NCBI GenBank assembly: GCA_964035545.1
Contig: OZ037767.1
Span: 21,182,628-21,246,627, forward strand
DNA length: 64,000 bases
Reading direction: 5' to 3'
From: Bugula neritina
Taxonomy: Eukaryota > Bryozoa > Gymnolaemata > Cheilostomatida > Bugulidae
Made by a program: the position numbers and the translations under genes. The notes beneath the pieces were generated by a model. The model saw only the letters and a program-made list of their open reading frames with translations. It ran no database searches and had not been told where the DNA came from. The number at the start of each line of letters is the position of its first letter. Positions within the stretch are counted from its first letter, which is position 1. Shown one piece after another: positions 11,701-22,533 of the stretch.

Positions 11701-14700
11701 ATAGCTGCTCCCATGGCAAATATTTGAGAAATTATCAAGTAATCTATAAAATATGATATTTTTATTGTTCAACTGATGCAGCACACTAGATTTGCAGCCT
11801 TCACAGTAAACAACTCAACTGGAAAATACCTCTTACGAAAAAGAGCTGCCTGCATCTCCATATTCAAGTACTTGACAGGAATCAGCCTCTTTATGGGATC
11901 ATTTAAATATTCTATTATAGATGGCACTCTGAATGGTACCCTCACTAAAATGAGGAACAACACCAGGGGGAGCTGCGTGCCAAGGTGTAGAATGTTAGCT
12001 ATACCTACAAAAGCAAAAGTTTTACTTAGTATACACACATTAAGGATACAGCCAAAGACATTTCCTTTCCTTAAAAAATAAACCAAGTTTTAACGCAGAT
12101 ACTCATAAAACCTTCATTGCTAGCAGATAAGTTCAAAATAGTCCAACCGTTACCGAGACTACCATTCAACACATCTGCTAGATTTCTATACATCTACTAT
12201 AGTTCTACACATCTACTATAGCTCTACACATCTGCTAGAGTTCTAAACGTCTGCTACAGTTCTATACATCTGCTAGAGCTCTATATGTCTGCTAGAGTTC
12301 TACACATTTGCTACAGTTCTATACATCTGCTACAGTCCTACACATTTGCTAGAATTCTATACGTCTGCAGACAAACCTGGAGTAGGATCATCAGGACAAA
12401 GAGATGTAGGAGGCAGAAATCTTCTCCAATCCTCTGTGTCAAGATACACTGTTAGTTTATCTGTATCACTTGTAGAGAGCATCTTTTCACTGCTATCTTC
12501 TGTCTGCTCTTTTAAACCTGTTTGACCTGCCAAAGCGCATTACTAAGGTGTATGACTAAGGTATGTTAATATGGTGTATTACTAGGATGTGTTACTACGG
12601 TGCATTACCATGATGTATTACTATGGTGTATTACTACTGTGTATTACTAAATAATTAGCATACCTTCATAGTTGTAGATGAGATAACACAGAAACTTGTG
12701 TAATGTTTCCAGTCTCTTCATCTTAGGTGCAAAACCGTACACCTTACTACACATCTTAGTGTTGAAAGCCTCCATCGCATTCAGCTTTCTAGCAGCTTCC
12801 TCTGCTTCCTTCAATTTCTCCTGCACTTTCGGCTTCGGCTTGATTTCTACCAGACACCACATCTTTTTATACCACAGTAACCCACTAGGCACACACCCGT
12901 ACTCACTACTATTACTGTCACTAGATACTCACTACTACTATCACTAGATACTCACTACTACTACTGTTACTAGATACTCACTACTATTTCTGTCACTAGA
13001 TACTCACTACTACTGTTACTAGATACTCACTACTATTACTGTCACTAGATACTCACTACTACTATCACTAGATACTCACTACTACTGTTACTAGATACTC
13101 ACTACTACTATCACTACATACTCACTACTACTATCACTACATACTCACTACTATTGCTGTCACTAGATACTCACTACTACTGTTACTACATCCTCACTAC
13201 TATTACTGTCACTATATATTCACAACTACTGTTACTACATCCTCACTACTATTACTGTCACTATATATTCACAACTACTGTTACTACATCCTCACTACTA
13301 TTACTGTCACTATATATTCACAACTACTGTTACTACATCCTCACTACTATTACTGTCACTATATATTCACAAATGTTACTATATACTCGCTACTAGTGTC
13401 AGCAAAAGCACACATGGTCATTTAAGGGCAGTAATAAGTAAAATATATAAATATGCTACCTTCCTATCTACCAGTCATAGTGGATACTGAAGAGACACAG
13501 AAATGATGCTGTACAAAGAAAATGAAACAAAGCAGATGAACATTTTAATACTTATATACAGCAACCCTCCGACTAGTGGTAGATACTTACGTTGCTAAAC
13601 AGTAACACATTTATAAATTGAAACATATAATGTTACCAGATAGCAAAATGCTTACCATTATCCAGTTTTGTTCGGTGGAAATTAGATGCAAGTTCGGATT
13701 TCTGGGCCTCAAGACTTGACTGCATCAATGAGTCTTCTAAAGTCATGTTTGGCTCACAAACATAGTAGAGATCTCGGACTTTTGACTCAACACGTACTGT
13801 GGTCTTGAGTATCTTTATCTTATCTGTAGAACACACTTCATTTACCATATATGGTATAGAATACAAAACTCTCCATATAAGGCAATCTGCAGTATGATAT
13901 GCGTTAACAAATCCAAAAGTACTCCACAAATAAAATATGTCTAGCTGATATAAGCCTACACAGGCGCAATCACACACCAACCTACCCACACACCCGCATA
14001 TATACACACACCTACCCACACACCCGCGCACATACACATATATGTACTACATATACATGTCAATGGCGCTCACGTTTTCAATATAAACTAAACCTACTTT
14101 CATTATGTAAAGCTTCACATCGTCTTCTTAATGTCTTCCTGTCTATGGTTGTATCATACTTATCTGCCTCAGACGCCAGCACCAGCTTGTACAAGTCTAC
14201 ATCAGATTATCTCGTAATTACTAGTAGTAATAGTAGTAGCAGTAGTAGCAGTAGTAGCAGTAGTAGTAGTAGTGAAAGTAGTAGTAGTAGTAGTATCAGT
14301 AGTAGTAGTATCAGTAGTAGCAGTAGCAGTAGCAGTAGTAGTAGTAGTGAAAGTAGTAGTAGTAGTAGTAGTAGTATCAGTAGTAGTAGTAGCAGCAGCA
14401 GTAGTAGTAGCCATTGAAAAGCTAACCTGGCATTAATATAAGTCGATAGTGTGAGGCAAAGTTGACAATGATTTCATTGCGCTCAATGGTTTTGTTGGTG
14501 ACGTTTGTAATACCCCCGCCTTTCGAGTGGCTTCTTCTTAAAGAATTGGCTAAAGCAGAAGTAGAAATTATTGTGAGACCTATGAAGCCAGTCAATACAT
14601 GGCTGATACACAGCAAAAGTTTTCTGTCTGGTATACACCGGTATAAACTCTCTCTACACAGTTTACACTCTCTCTACACAGTATACACTCTCTCTCTACA

Positions 14701-17700
14701 CAGTTCACACTCTCTCTACACAGTATACACTCCTTCTATACAGTATACACTCTCTCTCTACACAGTATGCACTCTCTCTATACAGTATTAACTCTCTCTA
14801 AACAGTATGCACTCTCTCTACACAGTATAAACTCTTACTACACAGTTTACACTCTCTCTACACAGTATACACTCTCTACACAATATACACTCCTTCTATA
14901 CAGTATGCACTCTCTCTACACAGTATGCACTCTCTCTACACAGTATAAACTCTTACTACACAGTTTACACTCTCTCTACACAGTATACACTCTTTCTACA
15001 CAGTATAAACTCTCTCTATACAGTTTACACTCTCTACACAGTATACACTCCTTCTATACAGTATGCACTTTCTCTACACAGTTTACACTCTCTCTACATA
15101 GTATACACTGTCTCTATACAATATACAAAAGCATGCAATCAATAAAGTTAAGCACCAGAATTACCTGGGGCATGTTGTTCAGACTTGTTGGGCAAACCAT
15201 CGGACGTGTTTGGAGTTGTTCTTTTCCTACTGGCATCAGTAGTGCCAGATTTGTGATGGGCAGCGTATTGAGAAGAGCACACTCTCTCTACTTTCTGTCT
15301 CTTCACATCAGCATAGAAGCAGTGGAAAGCTGGGTTCTTCACCAAGTATTTCATAATTTGACGGGCTTGTAGTGAGTGCAAATTGAATGTTTCTCTCATC
15401 TACACATCAACAAAGTTCTAAAGCTAAAATAGTACTAAACACTTTCATATTTCCTTGCCCAACACAAGAAAAGCTCTCGTTTATACACACCTTCGCTTTA
15501 CTAGTCCCGCTAGGGCCTAGGCGTTCCATCCAGTCTTTGATTTGCACCAAGTAGGGAACGTTGGGCTGTAGAGCCTGTGGGGTCATGACTTCTAACGTAG
15601 ACTCATCTCCAACTTCTTCTTCTGCTGCTTCTTCTGCTGCTGTGGCTTCCTCCACACTGAATAAAGAAAGAGTAAGACCACAAGCTAACAATAGATCATG
15701 GCACTGCACTGCAAAACTAGGGCCACAGGCTAGTAGGAAATCATTAAACAAAAAAGCCAGGTTTCCTGCTGATAATGAGTAGAACTGGGAGAACTTATCG
15801 TGAAAAATATTTTGGAATAAAATTTGTTTGACAACTTGAAATCTTTCCTTTCTATAAACAAGAGGAACTGGTTTAAAAGCAGTAACACTAACAAGTGACA
15901 CCCAGACCTTGGTTCTACATGCCCGTAGGTATTAGTCTAAGGGCAGCCAGCAGGATTAGTGTAGACTCTAGGGGCAGGTCACAGTTCATAGACTTAACAA
16001 CAGACACTTACGTCTGCAAAAGTGTCACAAACAGCACATTTCTAGTTTCCTGTTTCTTTTTCTTTGGTGGTGGAGGTTTCTCTAATGAGTTTGCTTCATT
16101 ATCAGAGAGAGTAGTATCTAAAACCGTAACCAATAGCAACATGTAAACAAAGACTGCAATATACCTCCAGTAACCAATAGTTACATGTAAACAAAAAATG
16201 CAATGTACCTCCAGTAAACAAAGAAAATATCTACAAATACAAACCCATGATTTCTTCCTCAGAAGTCTTTTCTTCTGCTTTTATCACCGATTCTAAAACA
16301 CAACAGCAAGAATGTTGTGATGTGATGCTGAACTGACATGATGGGAGAAATAATACATAGGGTAAAGTACACAGTGAATAGTAGAAAGCACATACTTTAT
16401 AGCACATGTGTCTAGTATATACTACATAGTGTATAGTACATATACACAGCATATAGTACCTAGTATATAGTACATATTAGGTAGTATATAATACATGCTA
16501 TATATTAAATTACAGAGTATATAGTAGATAGTAAATATTATAAATTACACAATAATACATGCATCTATGAATAGGGAAAGAAAGACACTAGATCATTATA
16601 GAAATTATAAAACCGAAAGTAACATGACATCTACACAACAGCCACACATAACGTTTTCACAACAGACACTCATATATTTGTATATAACATTTGTATATTA
16701 CAATCATATATTACACTCTTATATTACAATTATATATGATCGAATGTAATATTACAATCATATATTACACTCCTATACTGCAATCATATATTACACTATT
16801 ATATTGCAATCATACGTTACACTTCTATATTACACTTCTATATTGCAATCTTATATTACAATCTTATATTACACTCTTATACTACAATCATATGTTACAC
16901 TCTTATATCACAATCATATATTACACTCTCATATTACAATCAAATATTACCGAATGTAATATTACAATCATATGTTACACTCTTATATCACAATCATATA
17001 TTACACTCTCATATTACAATCATATATTACACTCTTATATTAAAATCATATATTACACTCTTATATTACAGTCATATATTACCGAATGTAATATCGTCTG
17101 CAAGAATATCCTCAGAAGACACTCGTTTATATGATAACTCAAAGAACTGACTTTTGCCTTTCAACATTCTAAAACAAACCCACATACAGCAAATATATAT
17201 TCATGTATAACTAGATGTACATGGCACAAGAAAGAAATGTTGTAAAACTTAAATTAGACTCACTTGTGTAATCGCTTCCTGCTAACTTTGATGTCTAGAC
17301 AGAGTTTAGTCATATACTGGCGTCTGCCTGGCTGAGTCAGCAAATATCTAACAAAATATAGTGTATGATATGTACAGTATACATTATATATAGTGTATGA
17401 TATGTACAGTATAAGTTGTATATAGTGCATGATATGTACAGTATAAGTTATATATAGTATAAGATACGCACAGTATAAGTTGTATATAGTGTGTGATACG
17501 TACAGTATAAGTTGTATATAGTGTATGATATACATTACATATAGTAGACATATGCTCCACAAAGTGAATGTTATATACAATACAAATGAATATATTAAAT
17601 AGAGCATACACTAGATATTATGTACACACAGACGCATTATGTTTCAAAGTGTTACGTACGGAAGCTAAGTTTAGCATATGAGTGTACATCATACAAAGTG

Positions 17701-19709
17701 TATGTTACATAAAGTGTACGTTAGTGACACTTACTCCTCCACCTTCCTATGGTATAGATTGGAGTTGATATCCCTGGGGGTGTAAAACCTTCGCAAGTAG
17801 CAAATGTTCTCAGTGCTAGGTCTTAGTGTCTTACCAGTCCTCTTCATAACAATGTAGGAAACTTTAACAATGAGATCGTATTCAACCAGCTTTTTCCTTG
17901 CATACCTGCATGTTAAATATGAGTATATGCACATAGTATAATACTACAAACATGATATACTAAGTTATATGCTAGCAATATACACTGTATTATACTAAAG
18001 ATATCATATATCAAGTTACATGCAAGATATACGCAGTATAACTGGCGGATGACAAACTTATATTTCCATTCAACAAATAACTTCCAGCAATAACGTAATT
18101 CATAACCTAGAAAGATCAGAAACCCACCCCATTAGTCCGTGGTTTATATTAGAGTTTCCTGTTTGTTGGAGAAACATGTACGCATCACTTCCTAGAAGTC
18201 CAGTTCGCCGAGCCCTTGCAATCTGCTCCAAGTTACAGTAAATATCCTTTGTCAGTTTCGACTTTATAACTACACATAGAAAAACATAAAACTAACTGTA
18301 TCATGTAGAACTATATAGAACTAGCTGTATCATGTATAACTAACTGTATCATGTAGAACTATATAGAACTAGCTGTATCATGTAGAACTATATAGAACTA
18401 ACTGTATCATGTAGAACTATATAGAACTAGCTGTATCATGTAGAACTAGCTCTATCAAGTATAACTAGCTCTATCATGTAGAACTAGCCCTAACAGAAGA
18501 ATATAGTGATATAGCATTCGGTATCAACATACTTCGAGCATCTACTGTGTCCTGGAAAAGAAAGCGCTCTCTGGTCATTTGTGAAGCTACAATGACAAGT
18601 TTCCTTCCCCATTTTTTCACGACATCTTCATAAGTGATTAGACACTTCCTGTCTTTTGTACGAACCTATGTAATGCAGGTTACTGGTTATTGAGTAGAAA
18701 AAAGACCCATTAAGATACTGTCATTATTTGGCTGATTATCAAAGAGAAAAGTTGCTAAGTCTGCTCCACAAATTCGACAAAATTTTTTGGTCTGGTTTGA
18801 AGGAAGCTTTGCCAAGTATGAACTATGAACTTTACTTTTTTTGAACAGGCAAATGATTGGGGAAAAAGCAATAAGGTACCAGTCTTACAAATTTCACGCT
18901 ATGGTGAAAAGTAGCCTGGTGGGGAGCGTAGGATGAACAAGTAGAAATTATTTTCAGTCTTTTGGACCAAAGAGTAACCCACCTTGTTTGTAATATTGAC
19001 TCTGGTGTCATAAGTAGAGCAAGACCCCCTGTCCACTTGATTGTCAATAAAATGGCAGGGTAGTATCTGCAGAACTTTGCTCGGTGTGTAGATTTCTATC
19101 TCTGCCTCTGTAAGCTCAGCCTCCACATCTTCAAATGTTTCTCTCTCTTCCTTGAGCTCGTAGAAGTCAACCTAAAAACAGATTATAGTGAAAAACTAGT
19201 AACACAACCTAAAACAGTAAAACACAGGTTATAAAAGAAAGTCAGAGGCTAAAATAGTAAAACTACGTGTAATTGGACAATTATTAAAGAAAAATACTGT
19301 TTTGCCAAAAACTAATCCTGGAAAGGAAAAAACCTAGTTTACACAAATCTGCAGAGGCCAACATAAAGACATCCTACTTACAGTTCTCAAAACTGAAAAT
19401 AATCATTAATCATGAGTAAAATTGGCACCAGTGCTAGTAGCAACTTTGAATACCATAAATAGGTCAAAATTTCAGGTGCAAATTCAAGTGAAATGGAGGG
19501 GGGAGATCTAACATATAGAAAATAAAAATATCCGGTACCTCAGTTAACTGGACAATAATATTTTCCCACAAGTACTTTTTACTGTTACTATCAAGTGTCA
19601 GGGGAAACTTTGGTACAGTCTTGTTGAGGTAGTACCACAAAGATTCTAATGTTACTCCATCCAGACCATCCAAGGAAATCTCCTCTAATAACAGGTCTCT
19701 TAAGTCCAT
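2731..19709 (-). CDS. GTF3C1: General transcription factor 3C polypeptide 1 (TFIIIC largest subunit), complete
   Basis: Largest subunit of TFIIIC, which binds the B box of tRNA-type RNA polymerase III promoters in the nucleus. I joined 34 exons. All GT-AG phases agree, and the exon lengths sum to 5409 nt, exactly 1803 codons (1802 aa; vertebrate proteins are about 2100). The N-terminus (MDLRDLLLEEISLDGLDGVT) closely resembles the human start (MDALESLLDEVALEGLDGL). Diagnostic later stretches include WGRKLVIVASQ, YLNDPIKRLIPVKYL, FRKRRYIASLRDSISLL, RIPGDGKGGGGLDTLFF and, near the end, YSPVALLDLLE. An acidic segment (DDEEDNDDEDLADD) sits where human has its acidic run. The start ATG is at 19707-19709. 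Most introns are filled by distinct minisatellites. It is shorter than the human protein mainly in the linkers. Confidence 0.95.
2953..3465. repeat. 13-bp minisatellite in the last GTF3C1 intron
   Basis: About 35 copies of CATGGTATCTACA with small changes. The array abuts the acceptor of exon 34. On the minus strand the acceptor reads CATGTAG|ATAC and the repeat unit reads TGTAGATACCATG, so every unit contains the TGTAG|ATAC acceptor core. Confidence 0.9.
5296..5412. repeat. 43-bp tandem repeat copying the exon 29 donor
   Basis: The whole GTF3C1 intron 29 is a duplicated exon-end plus donor. On the minus strand GGTAGGTACT occurs at the true donor and again 43 and 86 bp further on, each preceded by a copy of the exon end (TTACCTG, then TATCTG). 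Confidence 0.85.
6045..6730. mobile_element. Candidate MITE in GTF3C1 intron 27
   Basis: Imperfect terminal inverted repeats of about 40 bp. The left end has GGGGCTGCCACACTACAGT and the right end, read as its reverse complement, has TGGGCATGACACACTACAGT, both followed by CTGTGACG. An internal inverted CACACTACAGTT copy lies near 6636-6656. No ORF inside. The exact ends and target duplication are unclear. Confidence 0.5.
7002..7310. repeat. 32-bp minisatellite copying the exon 27 acceptor
   Basis: Ten copies of CAAACACCTGCC in strict 32-bp register (6995, 7027, 7059, 7091 ... 7283). The first spans the real acceptor of GTF3C1 exon 27. On the minus strand each copy reads GGCAG|GTGTTTG. Confidence 0.92.
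7560..8160. repeat. Degenerate AT-rich repeat in GTF3C1 intron 25
   Basis: Loose repeats of CAGTGTATCGTAATATAATA grading into low-complexity AATATAAGATA. Long open frames here are products of the simple composition. Confidence 0.7.
8971..13823 (-). CDS. GTF3C1: GTF3C1 exons 14-23 (central region)
   Basis: Exons: 13656-13823, 12664-12846, 12377-12517, 11830-12004, 11331-11494, 10985-11171, 10460-10582, 10160-10259, 9768-9955, 8971-9067. Exon 15 has an Ala/Glu/Lys helix followed by KMKRLETLHKFLCYLIY, like the human PRLRVVHMFLWYLIY. Exon 17 ends in mid-codon at a weak GTATTT donor, and this is the only join that restores RKRRYIASL. Exon 21 has two possible phase-0 donors, GTAAAG after CCT, or a GC donor (GCAAGT) two codons later. 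Exon 22 carries a basic cluster RKKRKV that looks like a nuclear localisation signal. Confidence 0.82.
9195..9760. repeat. 14-bp minisatellite in GTF3C1 intron 22
   Basis: About 40 copies of GTAGTGTAGAGTGA. It abuts the exon 22 donor region. Because 14 is not a multiple of 3, all frames show a 14-residue periodic peptide (YSLYTTHSTLLTLH-like); these are not genes. Confidence 0.92.
9965..10125. repeat. 18-bp minisatellite in GTF3C1 intron 21
   Basis: About eight copies of GCTAAGGTATAGTGCTAT. Confidence 0.9.
10640..10978. repeat. About 20-bp minisatellite in GTF3C1 intron 19
   Basis: Copies of AATATAAACATATAGCGTAGT with drift. Open frames of up to 98 codons here are spurious. Confidence 0.85.
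12175..12370. repeat. About 20-bp minisatellite in GTF3C1 intron 16
   Basis: Copies of CATCTGCTAGAGTTCTATA, diverged. Confidence 0.85.
12535..12655. repeat. Short tandem repeat in GTF3C1 intron 15
   Basis: Diverged copies of TATTACTATGGTG in the intron between exons 15 and 16. Confidence 0.75.
12900..13390. repeat. Minisatellite with higher-order unit in GTF3C1 intron 14
   Basis: The first part has about 24-bp units (CACTACTATTACTGTCACTAGATACT). From about 13210 a 49-bp higher-order unit is repeated about four times almost identically, so that part is younger. Confidence 0.88.
14098..19709 (-). CDS. GTF3C1: GTF3C1 exons 1-13 (N-terminal winged-helix region)
   Basis: Exon coordinates in transcript order: 19539-19709, 18983-19171, 18533-18665, 18128-18269, 17735-17905, 17264-17347, 17083-17168, 16245-16292, 16012-16117, 15491-15656, 15165-15399, 14427-14627, 14098-14196. 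They cover the N-terminal block, the WGRKLVIVASQ block (exon 3), helix-turn-helix-like segments (exons 4-6), a Pro/Lys and Glu/Ala-rich linker (exons 8-10) and the ERNEIIVNF helix (exon 12) that aligns with the human RRNLIIEAV stretch. The smallest exon is 48 nt. Boundaries were read by eye and checked only for phase. Confidence 0.85.
14219..14412. repeat. (AGT)n trinucleotide repeat filling GTF3C1 intron 12
   Basis: Interrupted AGT repeat with AGC and ATC variants. It fills most of the 230-bp intron and gives poly-Ser or poly-Thr shadow frames. Confidence 0.93.
14640..15130. repeat. 20-bp minisatellite in GTF3C1 intron 11
   Basis: About 25 copies of CTCTCTACACAGTATACACT, some 18 bp. The 201-codon open frame over it is spurious apart from its 3' part, which is antisense to exon 11. 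Confidence 0.9.
16685..17082. repeat. Minisatellite in GTF3C1 intron 7 with copies of the exon 7 donor
   Basis: Units of the type CATATATTACACTCTTATAT. The end of exon 7 (CGAATGTAAT on the plus strand at 17083) recurs at 16951 with its donor intact and at 16741 with the donor lost. Confidence 0.85.
17355..17540. repeat. 32-bp minisatellite in GTF3C1 intron 5
   Basis: About five to six copies of a unit starting ACAGTATAAGTTGTATATAG. Confidence 0.88.
18285..18500. repeat. Tandem repeat in GTF3C1 intron 3
   Basis: Copies of GAACTAGCTGTATCATGTA with longer and shorter variants. Confidence 0.88.
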
Positions 19710-20639
19710 CTACACTTCACTTTCAGACAATCACTGCATTATAAAAGATGAAACACTTGAGTCAAGGTATTTCAATTTCAAATAAGAATGATGATATGTC
19801 ATTAGCTAATGGCTGAGCCTTTGTAACTGAGTACTAATGGTAATACTAGTGAATACTGATGCAGTAAATACTTGAAGTTAATAATAATTATATTCAATTT
19901 TATATGGCAGTTGAGGTAAGATGTGATTGAGCCGGGTGGCATTAGGAATCATTGAGATACTGATGGCCTAATAGAAACAGTAAATCTAAAAACATGCCGA
20001 ATGAATAGTTTTGATTTCAGTATAATCTCAAGTCATGCTGATGCAAAGATCATCATTCTGCAGGCTTGTTGCTCCGAAAGATCATTAGTCCAAAAATATT
20101 TGCCTATACGAACTAACTGAAACAAGTTGTTGTTCAGATCCCGCCAGAATATATTATTACAATAGAAGTAGAATAGCTTTTAAAATCATTGATACTATTG
20201 CACAGCTTTTTTGTAATTATGCTTTACTATGAATGGGAATTTATAAATAAAGCTTTTTTTGCCATCATAATTGCATACATATATACTGAGCTTAATGCAA
20301 TTTGGAATTTATGCAGAATTTTTAATGCCAAGTTATATAATTTGTTCTGGACAGTAATGCAAAAAGTGAAAAGCTCAAAAATAAAAATAGAGCACTAGCA
20401 AATGATTGTTCAAGTGAAAACATTACGTTACTTTTTTTGCCAATTGTAATACAACACATATAGGCATAAAAAACAAAACCAAAAACAGTTTTATTTTATT
20501 ACATAACCACATTTGGAGCAATGGACTTTCAGACTAATGGGCCTTCGGAATATTGACTAGTCACCTGATGCAACTGGCACTGCAAAAAGTAAAATTAAAA
20601 TAAATAACATTGTCTTTAACTTGAGTAATAATCATAATT

Positions 20640-21110
20640 ATATTTATTATTAGAAACTCTTTCTTAAAGTGTAGTTTTAATATAATAATACTATAAGTAT
20701 AATACTATAAATAATATTTATTTATATTAGATAATCTTTACTAATAATATTAATTCACTAAATTAAAATAAATAAATTAAAATAGAATGATAATCATAAT
20801 GATATTCATTAAACGTATACTCTTTGTGAGTGTCTGAGCAAGATGAAGTAGGTTGTAGACGCTGATAGTTTATTAGATGCCTGTTAATAAATAGGGCTCA
20901 GGCATAGCCCTTTACTGTTTACAAGTTAGTATGATTATCAATATCACAATCGTAATGGTAATTATAAAATTACAATTTAAAATTAATATGCACAATAATT
21001 ATAATATCAACATTCTTACTAATAGTAATACTAATACTAATAGTTATAGTAAATCACTAAATGTAATACAATATGAATATGAATATATATTTAGTTTTAT
21101 ATTATTATTA
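20640..21110. repeat. Cryptically simple AT-rich DNA
   Basis: Loose words such as AATAATACTATAAGTATAAT and ACTAATAGTAATACTAATAC. No fixed unit is visible. Confidence 0.7.
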
Positions 21111-21292
21111 TAATTACCTCCAATTACCTCCAGATTACGATCATGCTAGACCACTAGGTAGCAGAAGCGGCATGCCTCATATGTTTATGGTTGGTCAGAA
21201 AGTAAAATGCATACAATAGTCCATAAATTGGTTGCAGTGTGTGTTGCAATATTGTTTATTAGTACAGGTAAGTTAACCTGTCAATGTTTAGA

Positions 21293-21730
21293 TTATTCTG
21301 TGTGTAAATTAGTCTTGCAAGGATTGTTCCCTTTAAGGTCACGGATTGTTCGTGGCAAGAAGCTGTTATAATAGCAGTTATTATTGGTGCTGACTGATCT
21401 TGGCTGTCCTAGTGTTTGGGCCCTAGTTTGGATAAAACTTTCCGGGGTATTTATTAGTTCGTCATACGCTGCAGAGAGTGCTGGGTGATATTCTTCCTTT
21501 TGGAGTATCCTCATAAGGAGTCTTAGCCGTTGAGTTCTTCTTCTTTCATCGAGGGCGGCCAGCTCCAGTCTTTCTTTTGCTTCTCGCACTCCTCTTCTAC
21601 CTTTGATGTTAGCTATGGCTCTTACTGCCCGTGTTTGTACCTCTTCGATGGAATTTATTTCTTTTGTAGTGTAGGGGTCCCAAACAGCAGAGGCATAGAC
21701 TAGGTGAGGAAGGCAATAATTTATTATAAT
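21293..21730 (-). mobile_element. 5'-truncated non-LTR retrotransposon relic (reverse transcriptase C-terminus)
   Basis: An open frame of about 140 codons matches the C-terminal end of LINE reverse transcriptases of the CR1/Jockey/L2 type. Visible motifs are VYASAVWDPYT, then EVQTRAVRAI, RRRTQRLRLL and, near the end, NSFLPRTIRDL. Upstream of VYASAVWDP the sequence becomes AT-rich with no RT homology, as expected for 5' truncation. The palm motif FADD is absent, so this copy is dead. The clade cannot be set from this fragment. Confidence 0.82.
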
Positions 21731-22016
21731 TACTATTAAATAAATAACCATGTTATAAATTAAAATATCATTATTCATTATATTTATAATTTAAATTTAT
21801 AAATTAAAATGTGATAAAATAATTATTACTTACAGTTTGAGTTTGAGTTAAACTTAAAGTTAATGTTATTGTTATACTTATAGTTGATACTTAAACTTTA
21901 CTTATCAAATTAAAATTATATAATGATAAATATCAATTTCAGATTTAATCGGCAAATCTAAATTTTCTTATAGTAACTAGCAAATCAATAAATTTATGAT
22001 ATAAATCACCCGAGTT

Positions 22017-22066
22017 AAGGTGATAAAAAACTCAATGCGATCGTTATTAGTTGAGTATCACCTTGA
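22017..22066. other. Imperfect hairpin upstream of SIRT4
   Basis: AAGGTGATA (then AAAA) ACTCAA pairs with TTGAGTATCACCTT across a 15-base loop. It lies about 470 bp before the SIRT4 start. Function unknown. Confidence 0.4.
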
Positions 22067-22533
22067 TCAATTGTTCAAAGTGATCGTTGGTTCTATAGCA
22101 TTAGTTCTCAAAGTATTGTGAATAGGTGAGTGATGCTGTTCAAATATTACAGCAAATCATAACGCTTAATTTGGCTAGCGCACCAATGAGAGATATCAAG
22201 CATGAGAGAATGCTAAATATGACAGATGTTGTTAAAATATGTTTATAAGCAGCTCTGAGTTGGTGGTGATTGAGTGCACTAGTTAGCAATTCTCAATTTT
22301 AATGTTTGGGATACCAAGTTCTAATCTATAACGCCAACTTCAAGCTCTAGAAACGCAAGCTACTGCACTTAGCCACTCCCAACTTGGAGCTGCTTGTAAA
22401 ATCATTCGTGTTGTTACGAAACCTTTTACAATAATTTAAAGCACCCATCTCGCTAACCTTACGAATTTTCATAACAAATTATTCCAGATGTAAACTTTTA
22501 CATGTTACATAACACTTCAGCATCAAATTTAAA

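Larger units (their letters stand above)
19710..22533. other. Head-to-head spacer between GTF3C1 and SIRT4
   Basis: 2.8 kb AT-rich spacer that must contain both promoters. It holds cryptically simple AT-rich DNA at 20.6-21.1 kb, a LINE relic and an imperfect hairpin at about 22017-22066. No other gene was seen. Confidence 0.6.

Noticed and set aside
11541-11738. Possible extra GTF3C1 exon with a helical open frame
   Set aside because: Exons 17 and 18 join in phase without it, and the joined RKRRYIASL is the conserved sequence.
14145-14417. Poly-Ser frame (plus) and poly-Thr/Ala frame (minus)
   Set aside because: Both come from the AGT microsatellite in an intron.
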